Below, in pieces: positions 9,428 to 17,947 of a stretch of DNA of 24,525 nucleotides. The position numbers and the translations under genes are program-made. Source of the DNA: Ichthyosporea sp. XGB-2017a (Eukaryota; Opisthokonta; Ichthyosporea); contig PDIM01010259.1 of NCBI GenBank assembly GCA_002811675.1, positions 303,363-327,887 on the forward strand. Direction: 5' to 3'. The notes beneath the pieces are model-generated. The model was given only the letters and a program-made list of their open reading frames with translations, had not been told where the DNA came from and searched no databases. Position 1 is the stretch's first letter, and every line of letters begins with the position of its first letter.

Positions 9428-9838
9428 CAAATTTTTAAAGTGCAAATAGGCTAGAAGGGTTTAGCCCTTAGGGCTTAGGGCCAGTTCCAGTGATCACTGA
9501 GGAGTCAGGGAGGACTGAGGAGTCAGGGAGGACTGAGGAGTCAGGTCACTCTACTCCTGAGTGTTGTAATTCTCGAGTTGTGGACGACACAGATACCTTA
9601 CCTGACAACTGGCAAATGGTGGACCAACAAAGTCTCACTCTTCACAGAAGCACTCCGAAGGCCTTGTTTACATAGTCCATGCTTTTATTGAGCTAATTAT
9701 TGCCACTGTAATTACACAGTACTTTGGACCAATCAACTGCTCTTCCTCGCTGCTCATAGTTTGCTTTATTAAATTATTCCTTCAATCATGTTGATAACAT
9801 GTGTGCACAGGTTATGATTCAAGCTGGGGCATGGAAGC
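9428..9838. other. Intergenic spacer with short repeats
   Basis: No convincing gene. Contains the inverted AGCCCTTAGGGCT motif near 9463, a perfect 12-bp palindrome CAGTGATCACTG (9488-9499), the 18-bp repeat listed separately, and a poly(A) signal for the STN1-like gene on the - strand at 9765-9770. A 61-residue open frame (9490-9675, +) starting in the repeat is weak and unrecognised. Confidence 0.4.
9496..9545. repeat. 18-bp tandem repeat, 2.8 copies
   Basis: Units ACTGAGGAGTCAGGGAGG at 9496-9513 and 9514-9531, with a partial third unit at 9532-9545. The length is a multiple of three and would encode a six-residue repeat (TEESGR) in a short open frame, but no other coding evidence exists. 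Confidence 0.8.
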
Positions 9839-10762
9839 CTAAAGGGGCATGAAGTTTCCGGAGTTTGAGTACATTAGGCCTCCAAGTAGGAGCTGGTTAA
9901 TTGCCTCATCAATTTCCTCCACAGAATGGTTGCGAGAAGAAAAAAACTCAACAATTTCCTGCTTGCACATGCCCTGTTGCTTTTCGGAAGATGTCAAATG
10001 CTTTCGTACATGGTCGGCAATTTCATTGGCTAGGTCGTTAATGTTCCCTTCGTCGTCTTCAGAGATTTGACTGCAAAAGAAAGAATCAGATGCCAAAGGG
10101 GAAGCATTCACAGCGGAAGAAGCTGGAGGAATAGGGGGATTTACATTCGAAGCAGCTGTTGGTTTCTTTTTTGGAGATGGCTTAAGAACTTTCAGATCTC
10201 CTTTAGAATTACCCTCTTCATTGCACTGTTTAGAATCAAAAGCATTTTTTGCAAGCTTCCTATTCTTAAAATAAACGTCTTTGTACACTTGTACTGTCTC
10301 CAAGTAACGCATAGGCTCAAACATAGGATCATTCTTAATACTCACAGCATTGGCCTCCATACCCATCTCCTTTAACTGTGGATGAATCTTTTGGAAGTGG
10401 CCCAGTACTTCCACGTACATTCCGGGTTTTAACTCCGTATGCACATATACCGTTGGGCTTACTTTTACTTGTATGAGGCCGGTGGAATCATCCAGCATAA
10501 AGTAATGAAATATCCCTCCCTCTGTAACCCCTTTATCCTTGGTAGCCACACTGGTGATAATCCCGCTCACACTGGCCCTCTGTACGCATATTGTTGGATC
10601 TCCTATCAGAACAGCTACCCTGGCTGCACAGTTTCCACCTCCCGGCAGAATCTTCCCCTTTCCCCTTAATATATCCCCAATGAACAGTTGACGATAAGGC
10701 TGGGATTCTTGCTCTTCAGAGGTACACATTCCTCCCAATGGTCGACATTGGGCTGTAATCAT
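9839..10762 (-). CDS. STN1: STN1-like OB-fold protein with C-terminal winged helix
   Basis: 307 residues from the Met at 10762. The frame stays open to a possible splice acceptor (CAG at 10842-10840), so an upstream exon may add about 26 residues or more. An N-terminal YRQLFIGDIL motif resembles the STN1 [KL]LFI.DIL start. The OB fold follows: VQRASVSGIITSVATKD, FHYFMLDDSTGLIQVKV, LKPGMYVEVLGHFQKI, then AVSIKNDPMFEPMRYLETVQVYKDVYF, the helix that ends STN1 OB domains. After a Lys/Pro/Ser-rich linker (about 190-240) the last 65 residues (IADHVRKHL...KQEIVEFFSSRNHSVEEIDEAINQLLLGGLMYS) form a winged helix like that of RPA2. Role: single-stranded or telomeric DNA binding. RPA2 itself is the main alternative. 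Same strand as a second, shorter STN1-like gene 930 bp upstream. Confidence 0.75.
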   Translation of the reverse strand: MITAQCRPLGGMCTSEEQESQPYRQLFIGDILRGKGKILPGGGNCAARVAVLIGDPTICVQRASVSGIITSVATKDKGVTEGGIFHYFMLDDSTGLIQVKVSPTVYVHTELKPGMYVEVLGHFQKIHPQLKEMGMEANAVSIKNDPMFEPMRYLETVQVYKDVYFKNRKLAKNAFDSKQCNEEGNSKGDLKVLKPSPKKKPTAASNVNPPIPPASSAVNASPLASDSFFCSQISEDDEGNINDLANEIADHVRKHLTSSEKQQGMCKQEIVEFFSSRNHSVEEIDEAINQLLLGGLMYSNSGNFMPL

Positions 10763-10842
10763 TGTGTTCTTGCTCTCCCCTGTTTGTACGACAATAGCAC
10801 TAGTATAATGCTCTCCGGATACAATTCCCTCAGTCAATGCTG

Positions 10843-11766
10843 CAGTTTAGCTTTTCATTAATCAGAATCGCAAAAGAAAACTCAAGAAAACAAAACAAAT
10901 AATAATAAACAAATAGTCGGAAGAAGAAGACGACGACGAAAAAACTTTTGACAGAAAAAAAAAGAAAAAAGAAAAAAGCAGGAGGGGAAAAAGAAAAACC
11001 CAAAGTTGGCCCAGAAAAGCGCGGGAAATTTCATTCCCAAAATATTTCTATCTAAATTAAATGTGTTGCTAATAAATGCTAGTAGTTACAATTGAAGGAG
11101 AGAGTCTGTCTGGGTCCCTGTCTATCTATACGCCCCTTCCCACAGCAACGGGGAAGACATGGTAAACGATCACGCTGTATGGTGTCCATCCATTATGATC
11201 CCCTTCCAAAATAGAATGGGCAAAGAGACACAAAGCCCCAATTATACGTACCCAGTGATACGTTTTGTCTGTAGCTGCAGAGAGAAGGATGTACAATTGT
11301 ACTTGTCTGGAGAGATTGAGCCTTGTGGTACAACCCACACTTCTCTTCATCTGGGGGTCCACCAAGATGCTTATTTTTGGCACAGCTAAGGAGACGTTGC
11401 ACAATAGTATCTTTTATATTGTTAAAAAGGCCATTTGCGTCTTAATCACACCACGTTAGCATTGAGGGATTTGAAGGAGAAGCCACCTCACTTCACCCAT
11501 CACTCCACCATACTTTCTTTTATTCTCAATTGCCTTTTTTAATTCAATTTATTTCCTTTATATGCTACAAATACATTTTTCCCTTTCAAATCAAACCAAA
11601 AGCTAACATTGCTTCCCAGCTGATGCTACCCCAACCACTGTAGAGTGCTCGACTAATAGTACAAGGAATCGAAAAGTCATGTTGTGGGATCTGATTTCAT
11701 TCAGCATGTAGCCGCGACCCCCCTTCCACTCCCTTCCTGAGCCACAGCAAACCCGTATAACACATT
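10843..11766. other. Region between the two STN1-like genes
   Basis: About 920 bp. Next to the downstream gene are A-rich (+)/pyrimidine-rich (-) sequence and an E2F-like site (11021-11028). Around 11126-11404 several overlapping frames are open on both strands; none starts with a good ATG except a 33-residue - strand frame from 11350 ending at a GTACGT donor-like site (11252), downstream of TATAAAAG (11418-11411). I do not recognise any product. A + strand stretch at 11660-11695 reads RKVMLWDL, similar to the end of a WD40 repeat, but isolated. The remainder (11460-11640) is AT-rich with no features. Confidence 0.35.
11021..11028 (-). promoter_or_regulatory. E2F-like site upstream of STN1-like gene
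   Basis: TTTCCCGC on the - strand (GCGGGAAA on +) matches the TTTSSCGC consensus. It lies 260 bp upstream of the Met of the downstream STN1-like gene, in its likely promoter or 5' UTR. E2F control is common for S-phase genes; binding here is inference. Confidence 0.4.
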
Positions 11767-12435
11767 TCATTGGTCAACCCCCTCGCCTTTGCTTTCCTTA
11801 TTCAACATTCGCTCTTGGTCCAAATCCCTACTTCTACTCTTAAGATGCTCATACTGGGATACAATATCATCACTAGAGTCTTTAAAGTATTCATTCTGGT
11901 ACAGTGACAGCACTTCATTCACATGCTCTGTCTCAAAGCCAGCATCATCCTTGATGGACATTCTCCTGGCCTTCAAGACCTTTCTCTCCCCCCCTTCCGC
12001 TTCCCCCTCTATGGTCGCTGTCACTTCCACACAATCTCCAGTGTTTAGTGCCATAGGCTTGAATCTATTTGCCACTACAACCTCAACTTGGTCAGTGCAG
12101 TCCTCTGTACACAACAACAGATACAAAGAAAGAAAAAGAAAAAAGAATAAATATACGTTCCAAAGCAAGTGATAAATCTTCAAAAACAACTTACCGATCA
12201 CAAAGGAAGTAAGTTTTTCGTTGCAAGTTCTTTTGACCACAACGCCGCTGACATTCACGCGCTCAACTTCTACTTCTGGCATTCCAAATTTGAGACTGCT
12301 GGGGCCACTAAGATCTCCCGCGTGTAAATCCTTAATGAGCAATTTATGCCCACGCTCAGGGCTCTTAGACAAGTCCCTGGAGGCCCCAGAGTTATTCCCT
12401 TGTGGATTAACAGAAGATACTACTGGAATTTTCAT
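11767..12435 (-). CDS. STN1-like OB-fold protein, short form
   Basis: Exons 12435-12195 and 12104-11767, intron 12194-12105 (90 nt, GTAAGT...TACAG); joined length is 192 residues. Order: HKLLIKDLHAGDL (STN1-like start), VERVNVSGVVVKR, LTSFVIEDCTDQVEVVV across the splice, LNTGDCVEVTATIEGEA, then KARRMSIKDDAGFETEHVNEVLSLYQNEYFK, and an acidic/basic tail. This is the OB-only architecture of plant and fission-yeast STN1. Motif order and the final helix match the neighbouring longer gene, so the two look like old paralogues. Upstream, TATAAAATA (12854-12846), a donor at 12782 (GTGAGG) and an acceptor at 12499 (TTTTAG) suggest a 5' UTR intron of about 284 nt; no ATG lies in the proposed UTR. Substrate probably single-stranded DNA, by homology. 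Confidence 0.7.
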   Translation of the reverse strand: MKIPVVSSVNPQGNNSGASRDLSKSPERGHKLLIKDLHAGDLSGPSSLKFGMPEVEVERVNVSGVVVKRTCNEKLTSFVIGKLFLKIYHLLWNVYLFFFLFLSLYLLLCTEDCTDQVEVVVANRFKPMALNTGDCVEVTATIEGEAEGGERKVLKARRMSIKDDAGFETEHVNEVLSLYQNEYFKDSSDDIVSQYEHLKSRSRDLDQERMLNKESKGEGVDQ

Positions 12436-12845
12436 TATCAAAACAATACAGAGACGTACCAAAAATATCTCTTCTCAAAGAACTCAGGAGACACTTAACT
12501 AAAACAAAAGTGAATTATTGAGTGTATTATATTCCTATGTGTTGGTTACAAACAAAATTCGCTACAGATTTGAAACAATCCGAAACAATCCTATCAAATT
12601 GTAATCTTCCTTCTCAAATAAAAGTGATAACAAATCTACAAAAGATAGAAAGAAACTAAAATCTACAAAACAAGAAAAAGAAAGACTCGCCAATTCAGTA
12701 GACCGTATGTATAGCTGTTCCTTCGTCTCGAACAATGTGAAGTCACAAGGAAAAAAAGGAATTAAAAGGAAAAAAGCCTCACCGTGCACGAGACTCGAAG
12801 GGATTAGGGGATCAGGAGGAGGGTACTGCAGTGAACTATTTCGGT

Positions 12846-12854
12846 TATTTTATA
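12846..12854 (-). promoter_or_regulatory. TATA box of the short STN1-like gene
   Basis: TATAAAATA on the - strand, 63 bp before a donor-like GTGAGG (12782), consistent with a short untranslated first exon starting near 12820. Confidence 0.45.
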
Positions 12855-12983
12855 GATGATTTTAGTTGATCTGTGATTGTCTAATATTACAGTACATCAT
12901 CCCACACTCCACAGGCCACATTCCCAGATCGATGCCAAAAAAAAGCAAACTACCAGGCGGCCCATAGATAAGGGTCGGGGGGT

Positions 12984-13013
<30 letters not shown>
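12984..13013. repeat. G30 homopolymer
   Basis: Thirty consecutive G, preceded by short G runs at 12977-12982 and 12972-12974. It can form G-quadruplexes and slips during replication and sequencing, so the exact length is doubtful. Confidence 0.9.
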
Positions 13014-13014
<1 letters not shown>

Positions 13015-13074
13015 GTACACTCCTATACAATAGTCCAATTAGTGTTATCAGAGTATAGACCATCACATTCTTTT

Positions 13075-13103
13075 CCCCTCCCTCCCTCCCTCCCTCCCTC
13101 CCC
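13075..13103. repeat. (CCCT)n microsatellite
   Basis: About seven CCCT units, 60 bp from the poly-G tract and opposite in strand asymmetry. Confidence 0.85.
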
Positions 13104-13338
13104 AGTCCCCTCTCTCTCTGTGTGTGTCTGTCTGGCATAACACTTGACTTGGGATGCACAGTGACTAGAGATAGCAGTTACTTGTGCAAGAACCTAGCTT
13201 GTTCAATACCCAAACTGGATGCTCTTCCGTCTATGACTGATATCAAACAATAGGATTTTGATTGGCTTTTCTGCTCGCTGGTACTGCGTCCAATTTTTTT
13301 ATTGTTGCTAGTGTGGGAGTAGGTGCATGCTTAAACAA

Positions 13339-13347
13339 TATAAATAG
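13339..13347 (+). promoter_or_regulatory. TATA box of the tectonic gene
   Basis: TATAAATAG, 64 bp upstream of the first ATG (13403). The same core, TATAAATGG, precedes the peroxiredoxin and RPL10A genes. Confidence 0.6.
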
Positions 13348-13402
13348 AACACAATAATACAGATTCGGGAATAGTTGATCATATTATATATCATATACCC
13401 GT

Positions 13403-15649
13403 ATGTCGATCTCCTACTGGGATGGCTCAGACAAAAGGGCAAAGGGGGCTAATAACATCAAACTAGGTCATGCTGATTATAATATATTTGCTGGTCATAG
13501 AAAGCAAATGCATATTCAGAGAAAAATGAGCTGCGAAAAACAATTGACTGTGCTAGTGACTTGTGTCATCGTGGTATGGTGCGGAGCTGCTGCATTGCCC
13601 GGAGCAAATGCCCAGTCTGCAACATTTGCCCCTTCTCCAGCCAATGTTACCGGGCCGTTGGGAAATACGACAGCTGTGGTGATGACCCTTGGGGCGGCTG
13701 TGACAGGAGGCAGTGCTACGTTTACGTGCTCCGTGGGTAATCTTGCAGGAAAAACAGTTCTTACTGTTTCCCCTACATCGTTCACAATCAACGCCGGCTC
13801 AGGAACCACACAACAAACGCTGACGCTTACTTCGGTAGAAACATCAGGGGACGCAAGTGTAGATGTCACCTGTTCTGTGCCAGCTGGATCATCTTCAAAT
13901 TATGCAGGCCAATCCTACTCATTAAAGGCAACCTCGTTTGTCACATTTGCTATAGACTTTACCGCAGCAGCGTCTTTGGGGAATATGGGCTTGTTGATAT
14001 ACGACGGAGATTTAACACCATGCGTATGTGACTATTTAAAAGACGAGTGCGATCCAAATTGTTGCTGCGATTCTTCATGCACTGCAACAGAAACAGTACT
14101 CTTTACTCAATGCGATGACATAGTATGGAATCAGCGCTATGTAAACGAGCACTGGTGCAATGCTACCCAGTACCCTGAAATAGTTGTTAAAAACTATGAT
14201 ACCTTTCTTTGTATTGAAACTGTTAATACAGCTTCCAGAGGGCTCTTTTTCACTACTCCGTCGGACGCAACTGATGTCTCGACGTTTGCGTCAGAAACTG
14301 TCTACGAAAGTTTTTATTACAATGCCTCCAGCCCAACAGCTATTCAAGATCTTGCGTATTCCTATTCTGTTCCTGTACAAACTTTCAACAATCCTACATA
14401 CGGCTTTTTAAGCCTTCCCCAATCTTTTGGGAGTGCGTCCTCATTGTGTTCTGATTTAAGCGCTGCGTTGTATATTGTAGGAGAAACTGTGAAGTGTACA
14501 CGGACAGCATCTATGGTTGCTTCGTGTACTTCAAGCCCCATGCTCGATTGGAATACGTACTCCACGAATGCCTTTCCCGTCAAATCCGCTGGGAATGCTA
14601 ACACTACGATTTCCTATTCGTCCTCCTTCCAATGTGCTACGGTTGGCTCTAATGGTGCGCTGTCATTAGGAACCTGTGCATCGACAACCTTGACCTTATC
14701 TGGCACAACCTGTCAAAATGCAGTGTTGCAAGTGAACTATCTCTTTACTTGGAGTGGTTCCTCTTTGTCCGCAGTGGCTGTTTCATTTGTTTTGGGAAAT
14801 ATTGAAACTTCTGTTGGGGTACAACAGCAATTTAGCACTGAGTATCGCCAAACAAGCACCTCTACTACTTCGAAGTCGGGAAACCCAGGGTATATCGTAG
14901 GAAACGAACTTCTATATGGAGCACTATCGGGAAGCTCCATCACCAGAAGTACGTCGTCTGTGCTTAATGCATATATTACGGGAACCACCTCCTTGGCACA
15001 AACTTGTAGTGGTGCCAATAGAGGTGACATTGCGTTTGGTTACTCTAGTTCGGGGGGGTGCTTATACCCTATGACAGTAACAGATTTTAGTTCTTGTGAC
15101 ACTGTACGTTCTGCTGTGAATACAGTGCAGAGTGGTTTTGTGAATGCTGTTCAATATGTGGGACAAAGGGGCAATGCCGATACTGGCACGGTGAGTGACT
15201 GGATAGCTGTAACGAATGCATCTATCCCTACTGTTACGACAAGCGACGTTACAGGAACATGCTCAAATGTACTTAGTGGTGTGACCCTGGAGGTTATTTA
15301 CACAATGGCTGGGACCAAAGATGCTCCTCAGAGAAAAGTGGTAGGAGCTAGATTTGTGTACACCTACAGCAATTGGAGTATGAGTTGCAGCTCTGTCACC
15401 TGCAGGGCTTCGTCTGCGTCGGAGAATTTCTTTGTAAGCAACAATGTGGACTTTATTCCGGCCAAAGAAACTGATTTTTATTATTCCAAACCAAGTCTCC
15501 CTACTTTTATCAACAGTGCGGATACAGACCTGTTCTACTTATTTCGAAAAGGCTACAATAACGATAATGATGAAAGCACAGTTGTCACATACACTCTGTG
15601 GACAATTGGAATACTGCTTGTTTCGCTTATTGCTTGTCTGGAGTATTAG
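13403..15649 (+). CDS. TCTN: Tectonic, ciliary transition-zone protein
   Basis: 748 residues from the first ATG after the TATA box. A signal peptide lies at about 36-71 (MHIQRKMSCEKQ, then a hydrophobic run to LPGANA), so the true start may be 13508 or 13526. The family signature is at about 207-237: CVCDYLKDECDPNCCCDSSC followed by FTQC. It is preceded by a Thr/Ser-rich beta-sandwich-like region (72-180), and followed by the large Cys-containing tectonic domain with many N-glycosylation sequons. A C-terminal hydrophobic segment (YTLWTIGILLVSLIACLEY) anchors it, as in TCTN2/3. Tectonics belong to the MKS/B9 complex, which gates proteins into cilia. AATAAA overlaps the end region (15664). I cannot say which animal paralogue it is closest to. 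Confidence 0.9.
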   Translation: MSISYWDGSDKRAKGANNIKLGHADYNIFAGHRKQMHIQRKMSCEKQLTVLVTCVIVVWCGAAALPGANAQSATFAPSPANVTGPLGNTTAVVMTLGAAVTGGSATFTCSVGNLAGKTVLTVSPTSFTINAGSGTTQQTLTLTSVETSGDASVDVTCSVPAGSSSNYAGQSYSLKATSFVTFAIDFTAAASLGNMGLLIYDGDLTPCVCDYLKDECDPNCCCDSSCTATETVLFTQCDDIVWNQRYVNEHWCNATQYPEIVVKNYDTFLCIETVNTASRGLFFTTPSDATDVSTFASETVYESFYYNASSPTAIQDLAYSYSVPVQTFNNPTYGFLSLPQSFGSASSLCSDLSAALYIVGETVKCTRTASMVASCTSSPMLDWNTYSTNAFPVKSAGNANTTISYSSSFQCATVGSNGALSLGTCASTTLTLSGTTCQNAVLQVNYLFTWSGSSLSAVAVSFVLGNIETSVGVQQQFSTEYRQTSTSTTSKSGNPGYIVGNELLYGALSGSSITRSTSSVLNAYITGTTSLAQTCSGANRGDIAFGYSSSGGCLYPMTVTDFSSCDTVRSAVNTVQSGFVNAVQYVGQRGNADTGTVSDWIAVTNASIPTVTTSDVTGTCSNVLSGVTLEVIYTMAGTKDAPQRKVVGARFVYTYSNWSMSCSSVTCRASSASENFFVSNNVDFIPAKETDFYYSKPSLPTFINSADTDLFYLFRKGYNNDNDESTVVTYTLWTIGILLVSLIACLEY

Positions 15650-16369
15650 TATGTTGTTTTTTTAATAAAAACGTGTATTGAAAGCAATTCATTGTCAATA
15701 CGGAATACATAACTAACTTCTCTACAGAGGACAGCCTACAGAGAGCCCTCGCCCCTCAGCAGCAGGCCTCAGCCCTGTGCTTTTCTAATGCCCCCGAGTC
15801 GCAATGCAATTCGCAAATGGCCCGCCGTGAGTCGTGAGTCGTGAGTCGTGAGTCGTGGGCGGTGGGAGTGGACCGGTGCAACTGCTAACAAGTGCCTGCA
15901 AGGCCCAAGGAGCTGGAGCTGCAGGCGAGGGCTGCAGGCTGCAGCTAGTTAGCAGCTGTGGACTCTGGAGTCTGGAGGCTGGTCCATGGACCCAGGCCCC
16001 AGCAATGGCGGTTGCTAAGGGTATGCACAAGATTACGTGATTCTTTCCCGGGTATTTTACAGATGGAGGAGGAAGGTAAAATCAGCATCATGCACACACC
16101 TCTCAGTCCTATCAGATAATAATTCTGGCACAGATCATGGGTCTGCTCTGTGGCCTGTGCATTGTCGTTTGTATGGACTTTTGGCTTTTTGGGCCTTAAA
16201 ATTATTTTCTTCGTTTTTTTCATTTTTTGAATAATTGGCCATTTCTTCCTTTACTTTTTTTATTTTTTCTTTTTATATTCTTCTTGAGATTGCGCATTTT
16301 GTTTCGTCTGCTTTCAAATACGATTTTATTATATCTTAAGCCATTGTGAACGCAAAATAAATCCCAAAG
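15650..16369. other. Intergenic spacer, tectonic to acidic protein
   Basis: No supported gene. A GC-richer patch (15730-16010) with many GCAG/CTGCAG words contains the 7-bp repeat listed separately. The 3' part (16200-16330) is T-rich and adjoins the acidic-protein gene. Confidence 0.5.
15827..15854. repeat. GTGAGTC tandem repeat, 4 perfect copies
   Basis: Four exact 7-bp units back to back (15827, 15834, 15841, 15848). Each contains a GTGAGT splice-donor-like word, but no transcript is evident. Confidence 0.9.
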
Positions 16370-16924
16370 ATGAAGTACCCCTGTACAGCTTTACTTGCTG
16401 TTGTTGTGCTTTGTGCAACAACCACAGCTATATTCGCCTTCCCTGTACAGGAAGCAGCTGAAAAAATGGCACCCAACTTTGACGACGCCCTCTATGAGGT
16501 TGAAGAAGACGTGGAAGACTATGCTGAAGTACCTTCCGACGAAAGTGACAACTTCGACGAAGACTATTCCGATGATTACGACGCTGATTATGACGAGGAG
16601 GGCAAGGATAACGAGGAGGATTATGACGAGCAGGACACGGATAATCAGCAGGATAATGTCAAGGACACCGAGCAAGATAGCGAGGATATGAGCGACGATT
16701 ATGAGCAGAGTGCAGAGGAGGAAGAATTCGACAAATCTGTGATGGAATCTGCCAAGGACATGGAAGAGGAGCAGCAGGATTCTTCAGAGAATGATCTTGA
16801 CTTTGACGACGCAGACACTGAACAAGACCGACCAGATATGGATGAAATTGTAGATGAAAGTGAAAATGATACCATCCAAGAGAATTCGTTTCAGATGACA
16901 GAATTTGATAAACTTTTGCAGTAA
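16370..16924 (+). CDS. Secreted, very acidic low-complexity protein
   Basis: 184 residues, one exon, start context AAAGATGAAG. Residues 1-23 are a clear signal peptide (basic MKYPC, hydrophobic ALLAVVVLCATTTAIFA). The mature part of about 160 residues has roughly 70 Asp/Glu and about 7 Lys/Arg, in D/E/Y/S-rich runs such as DEDYSDDYDADYDEE. It contains no Cys and no recognised domain. Such compositions are seen in calcium-binding secretory or calsequestrin-like proteins and in acidic matrix proteins; composition alone does not establish homology. AATAAA lies 6 bp past the stop (16931). Low-complexity composition makes the exact function unreadable. Confidence 0.75.
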   Translation: MKYPCTALLAVVVLCATTTAIFAFPVQEAAEKMAPNFDDALYEVEEDVEDYAEVPSDESDNFDEDYSDDYDADYDEEGKDNEEDYDEQDTDNQQDNVKDTEQDSEDMSDDYEQSAEEEEFDKSVMESAKDMEEEQQDSSENDLDFDDADTEQDRPDMDEIVDESENDTIQENSFQMTEFDKLLQ

Positions 16925-16936
16925 CGCATGAATAAA

Positions 16937-17340
16937 GACAGTCGCCACCTGTGTGAATCAAATACAAAAGAATATTGTTTTATATTATACATAACAGCCC
17001 CTCAATATTCCACCAGCACAAGAGACCTAACACTTATTCAGATACATGATGGAACTTAATTTCGCTTTATTATATCAGATACACGTACGACAAACAATGA
17101 AAATGCTCAGTAAAGAAAGGGAATGCAGACCCTCGAGGACAGTCCAGTTAATATATAAAAGCCAACTCATTCACCGTTGCTGTGTTGTGACAAAATGCTT
17201 CAAAATCACAGAACGACATGAAAAGAAAGACAGAATCACACAATACACGAAAAAGAAACAAGAATACACACAAAATTACCATAAAGAGGCAATAGAAACA
17301 ACCAAGACAAGCATAGTTTGTTGTGAAGGCAGCTCAGACA
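16937..17340. other. 3' flank, no coding signal
   Basis: A 99-residue + strand frame (17046-17345) is Lys/Thr-rich with no recognisable domain and is probably chance. TTTATT at 17066-17071 is an AATAAA on the - strand and could end the spliced locus to the right. Confidence 0.35.
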
Positions 17341-17820
17341 TCTAAGGAAGGTACATTTTAACTATCATCAGACAACTTAATGTCCTATAGTGGAAACTGC
17401 GAAGTAAATGTACATCATCACCGCTGCTTACTCACTCACTCACTTCACAACAACATTGTCTTTCTTCAGCTCTATTCTCTTAGAAAGTTTTTTGTGTTCT
17501 TGTGCTTTTTTTTTTCAAATTAAGTGCAAGTTCTCATTTCAATCATTTTCATTAAGGTCACTCTGGACTCTCCTGACGCACTGAAACACAACACAGCAAG
17601 GCAAATAAGGCGGCCAGAACATAGAACAAAGACTTCCCACGAGGTCATTCCCAGTCCTTTACTGAGTATCAGCATACACGTACTTGGGGGATTCTGCTTC
17701 GCAGAAAATCATGAAGCACACAAGAATGGGTAATCTGTGAAAAACAAAATGGAAAAAGGAACAAAATTAGCAAAAATGCAAAAATATCAAAAAGAAAGCA
17801 AAGAAAAATACGTCATTAAG

Positions 17821-17923
17821 AAGAAAAAGGAGTGTCAGCCAGTTCTGGCAAGATAGTTCTTTCGTGATATCGTCATAGTCGATTAGATGGGGAAAGAATA
17901 ATCTCATCACTCAGTCCTTTTTT
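17821..17923 (-). ncRNA. Candidate intronic C/D box snoRNA
   Basis: Read on the - strand: a C box GTGATGA (17910-17904) and a D box CTGA (17838-17835), about 70 bases apart, flanked by a perfect 8-bp terminal stem, AAAAAGGA (17922-17915) with TCCTTTTT (17831-17824). An internal ATGACGA is one change from a C' box and CTAA is one change from a D' box. The segment TTCTTTCCCC just before that CTAA is complementary to GGGGAAAGAA, a stretch I recall within the conserved 25S/28S rRNA word GCGGGGAAAGAAGACC. No target is evident for the D-box guide. Total about 90-100 nt, the normal size. Confidence 0.45.
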
Positions 17924-17927
17924 CTTC

Positions 17928-17947
17928 TTTCCTTTTTAAAAAGGAAA
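17928..17947. repeat. Perfect 20-bp palindrome
   Basis: TTTCCTTTTTAAAAAGGAAA equals its own reverse complement. It lies in the same intron as, and immediately 5' of, the candidate snoRNA. Confidence 0.85.

Larger units (their letters stand above)
12855..13338. other. Intergenic spacer with G30 tract and CCCT repeats
   Basis: No gene. Holds a second copy of the 13-mer CCCATAGATAAGG (12961-12973), the poly-G tract, a (CCCT)n run and a short (TC)/(TG) stretch (13110-13130). Confidence 0.6.

Noticed and set aside
9490-9675. Small + strand gene starting in the 18-bp repeat
   Set aside because: The repeat supplies most of the open frame; no conserved domain, poor start context.
11660-11695. WD40-like end (RKVMLWDL) on the + strand
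   Set aside because: One isolated eight-residue match with no flanking repeat blades; not enough for a gene or pseudogene call.
12877-13159. Poly-Gly or poly-Pro proteins across the G30 tract
   Set aside because: Frames stay open only because homopolymer DNA has no stops; not genes.
13150-13230. tRNA-like B box (GTTCAATACC)
   Set aside because: Does not match GTTCRANYC at the key position, and no acceptor stem or A box could be built.
17046-17345. 99-residue + strand reading frame
   Set aside because: Lys/Thr-rich, no domain, no promoter or poly(A) context, and sits in the likely 3' end of a - strand transcript.
17368-17421. Second C/D box snoRNA (GTGATGA...CTGA on -)
   Set aside because: Boxes are present but the flanks do not pair into a terminal stem and no rRNA target was recognised; kept only as a weak note.
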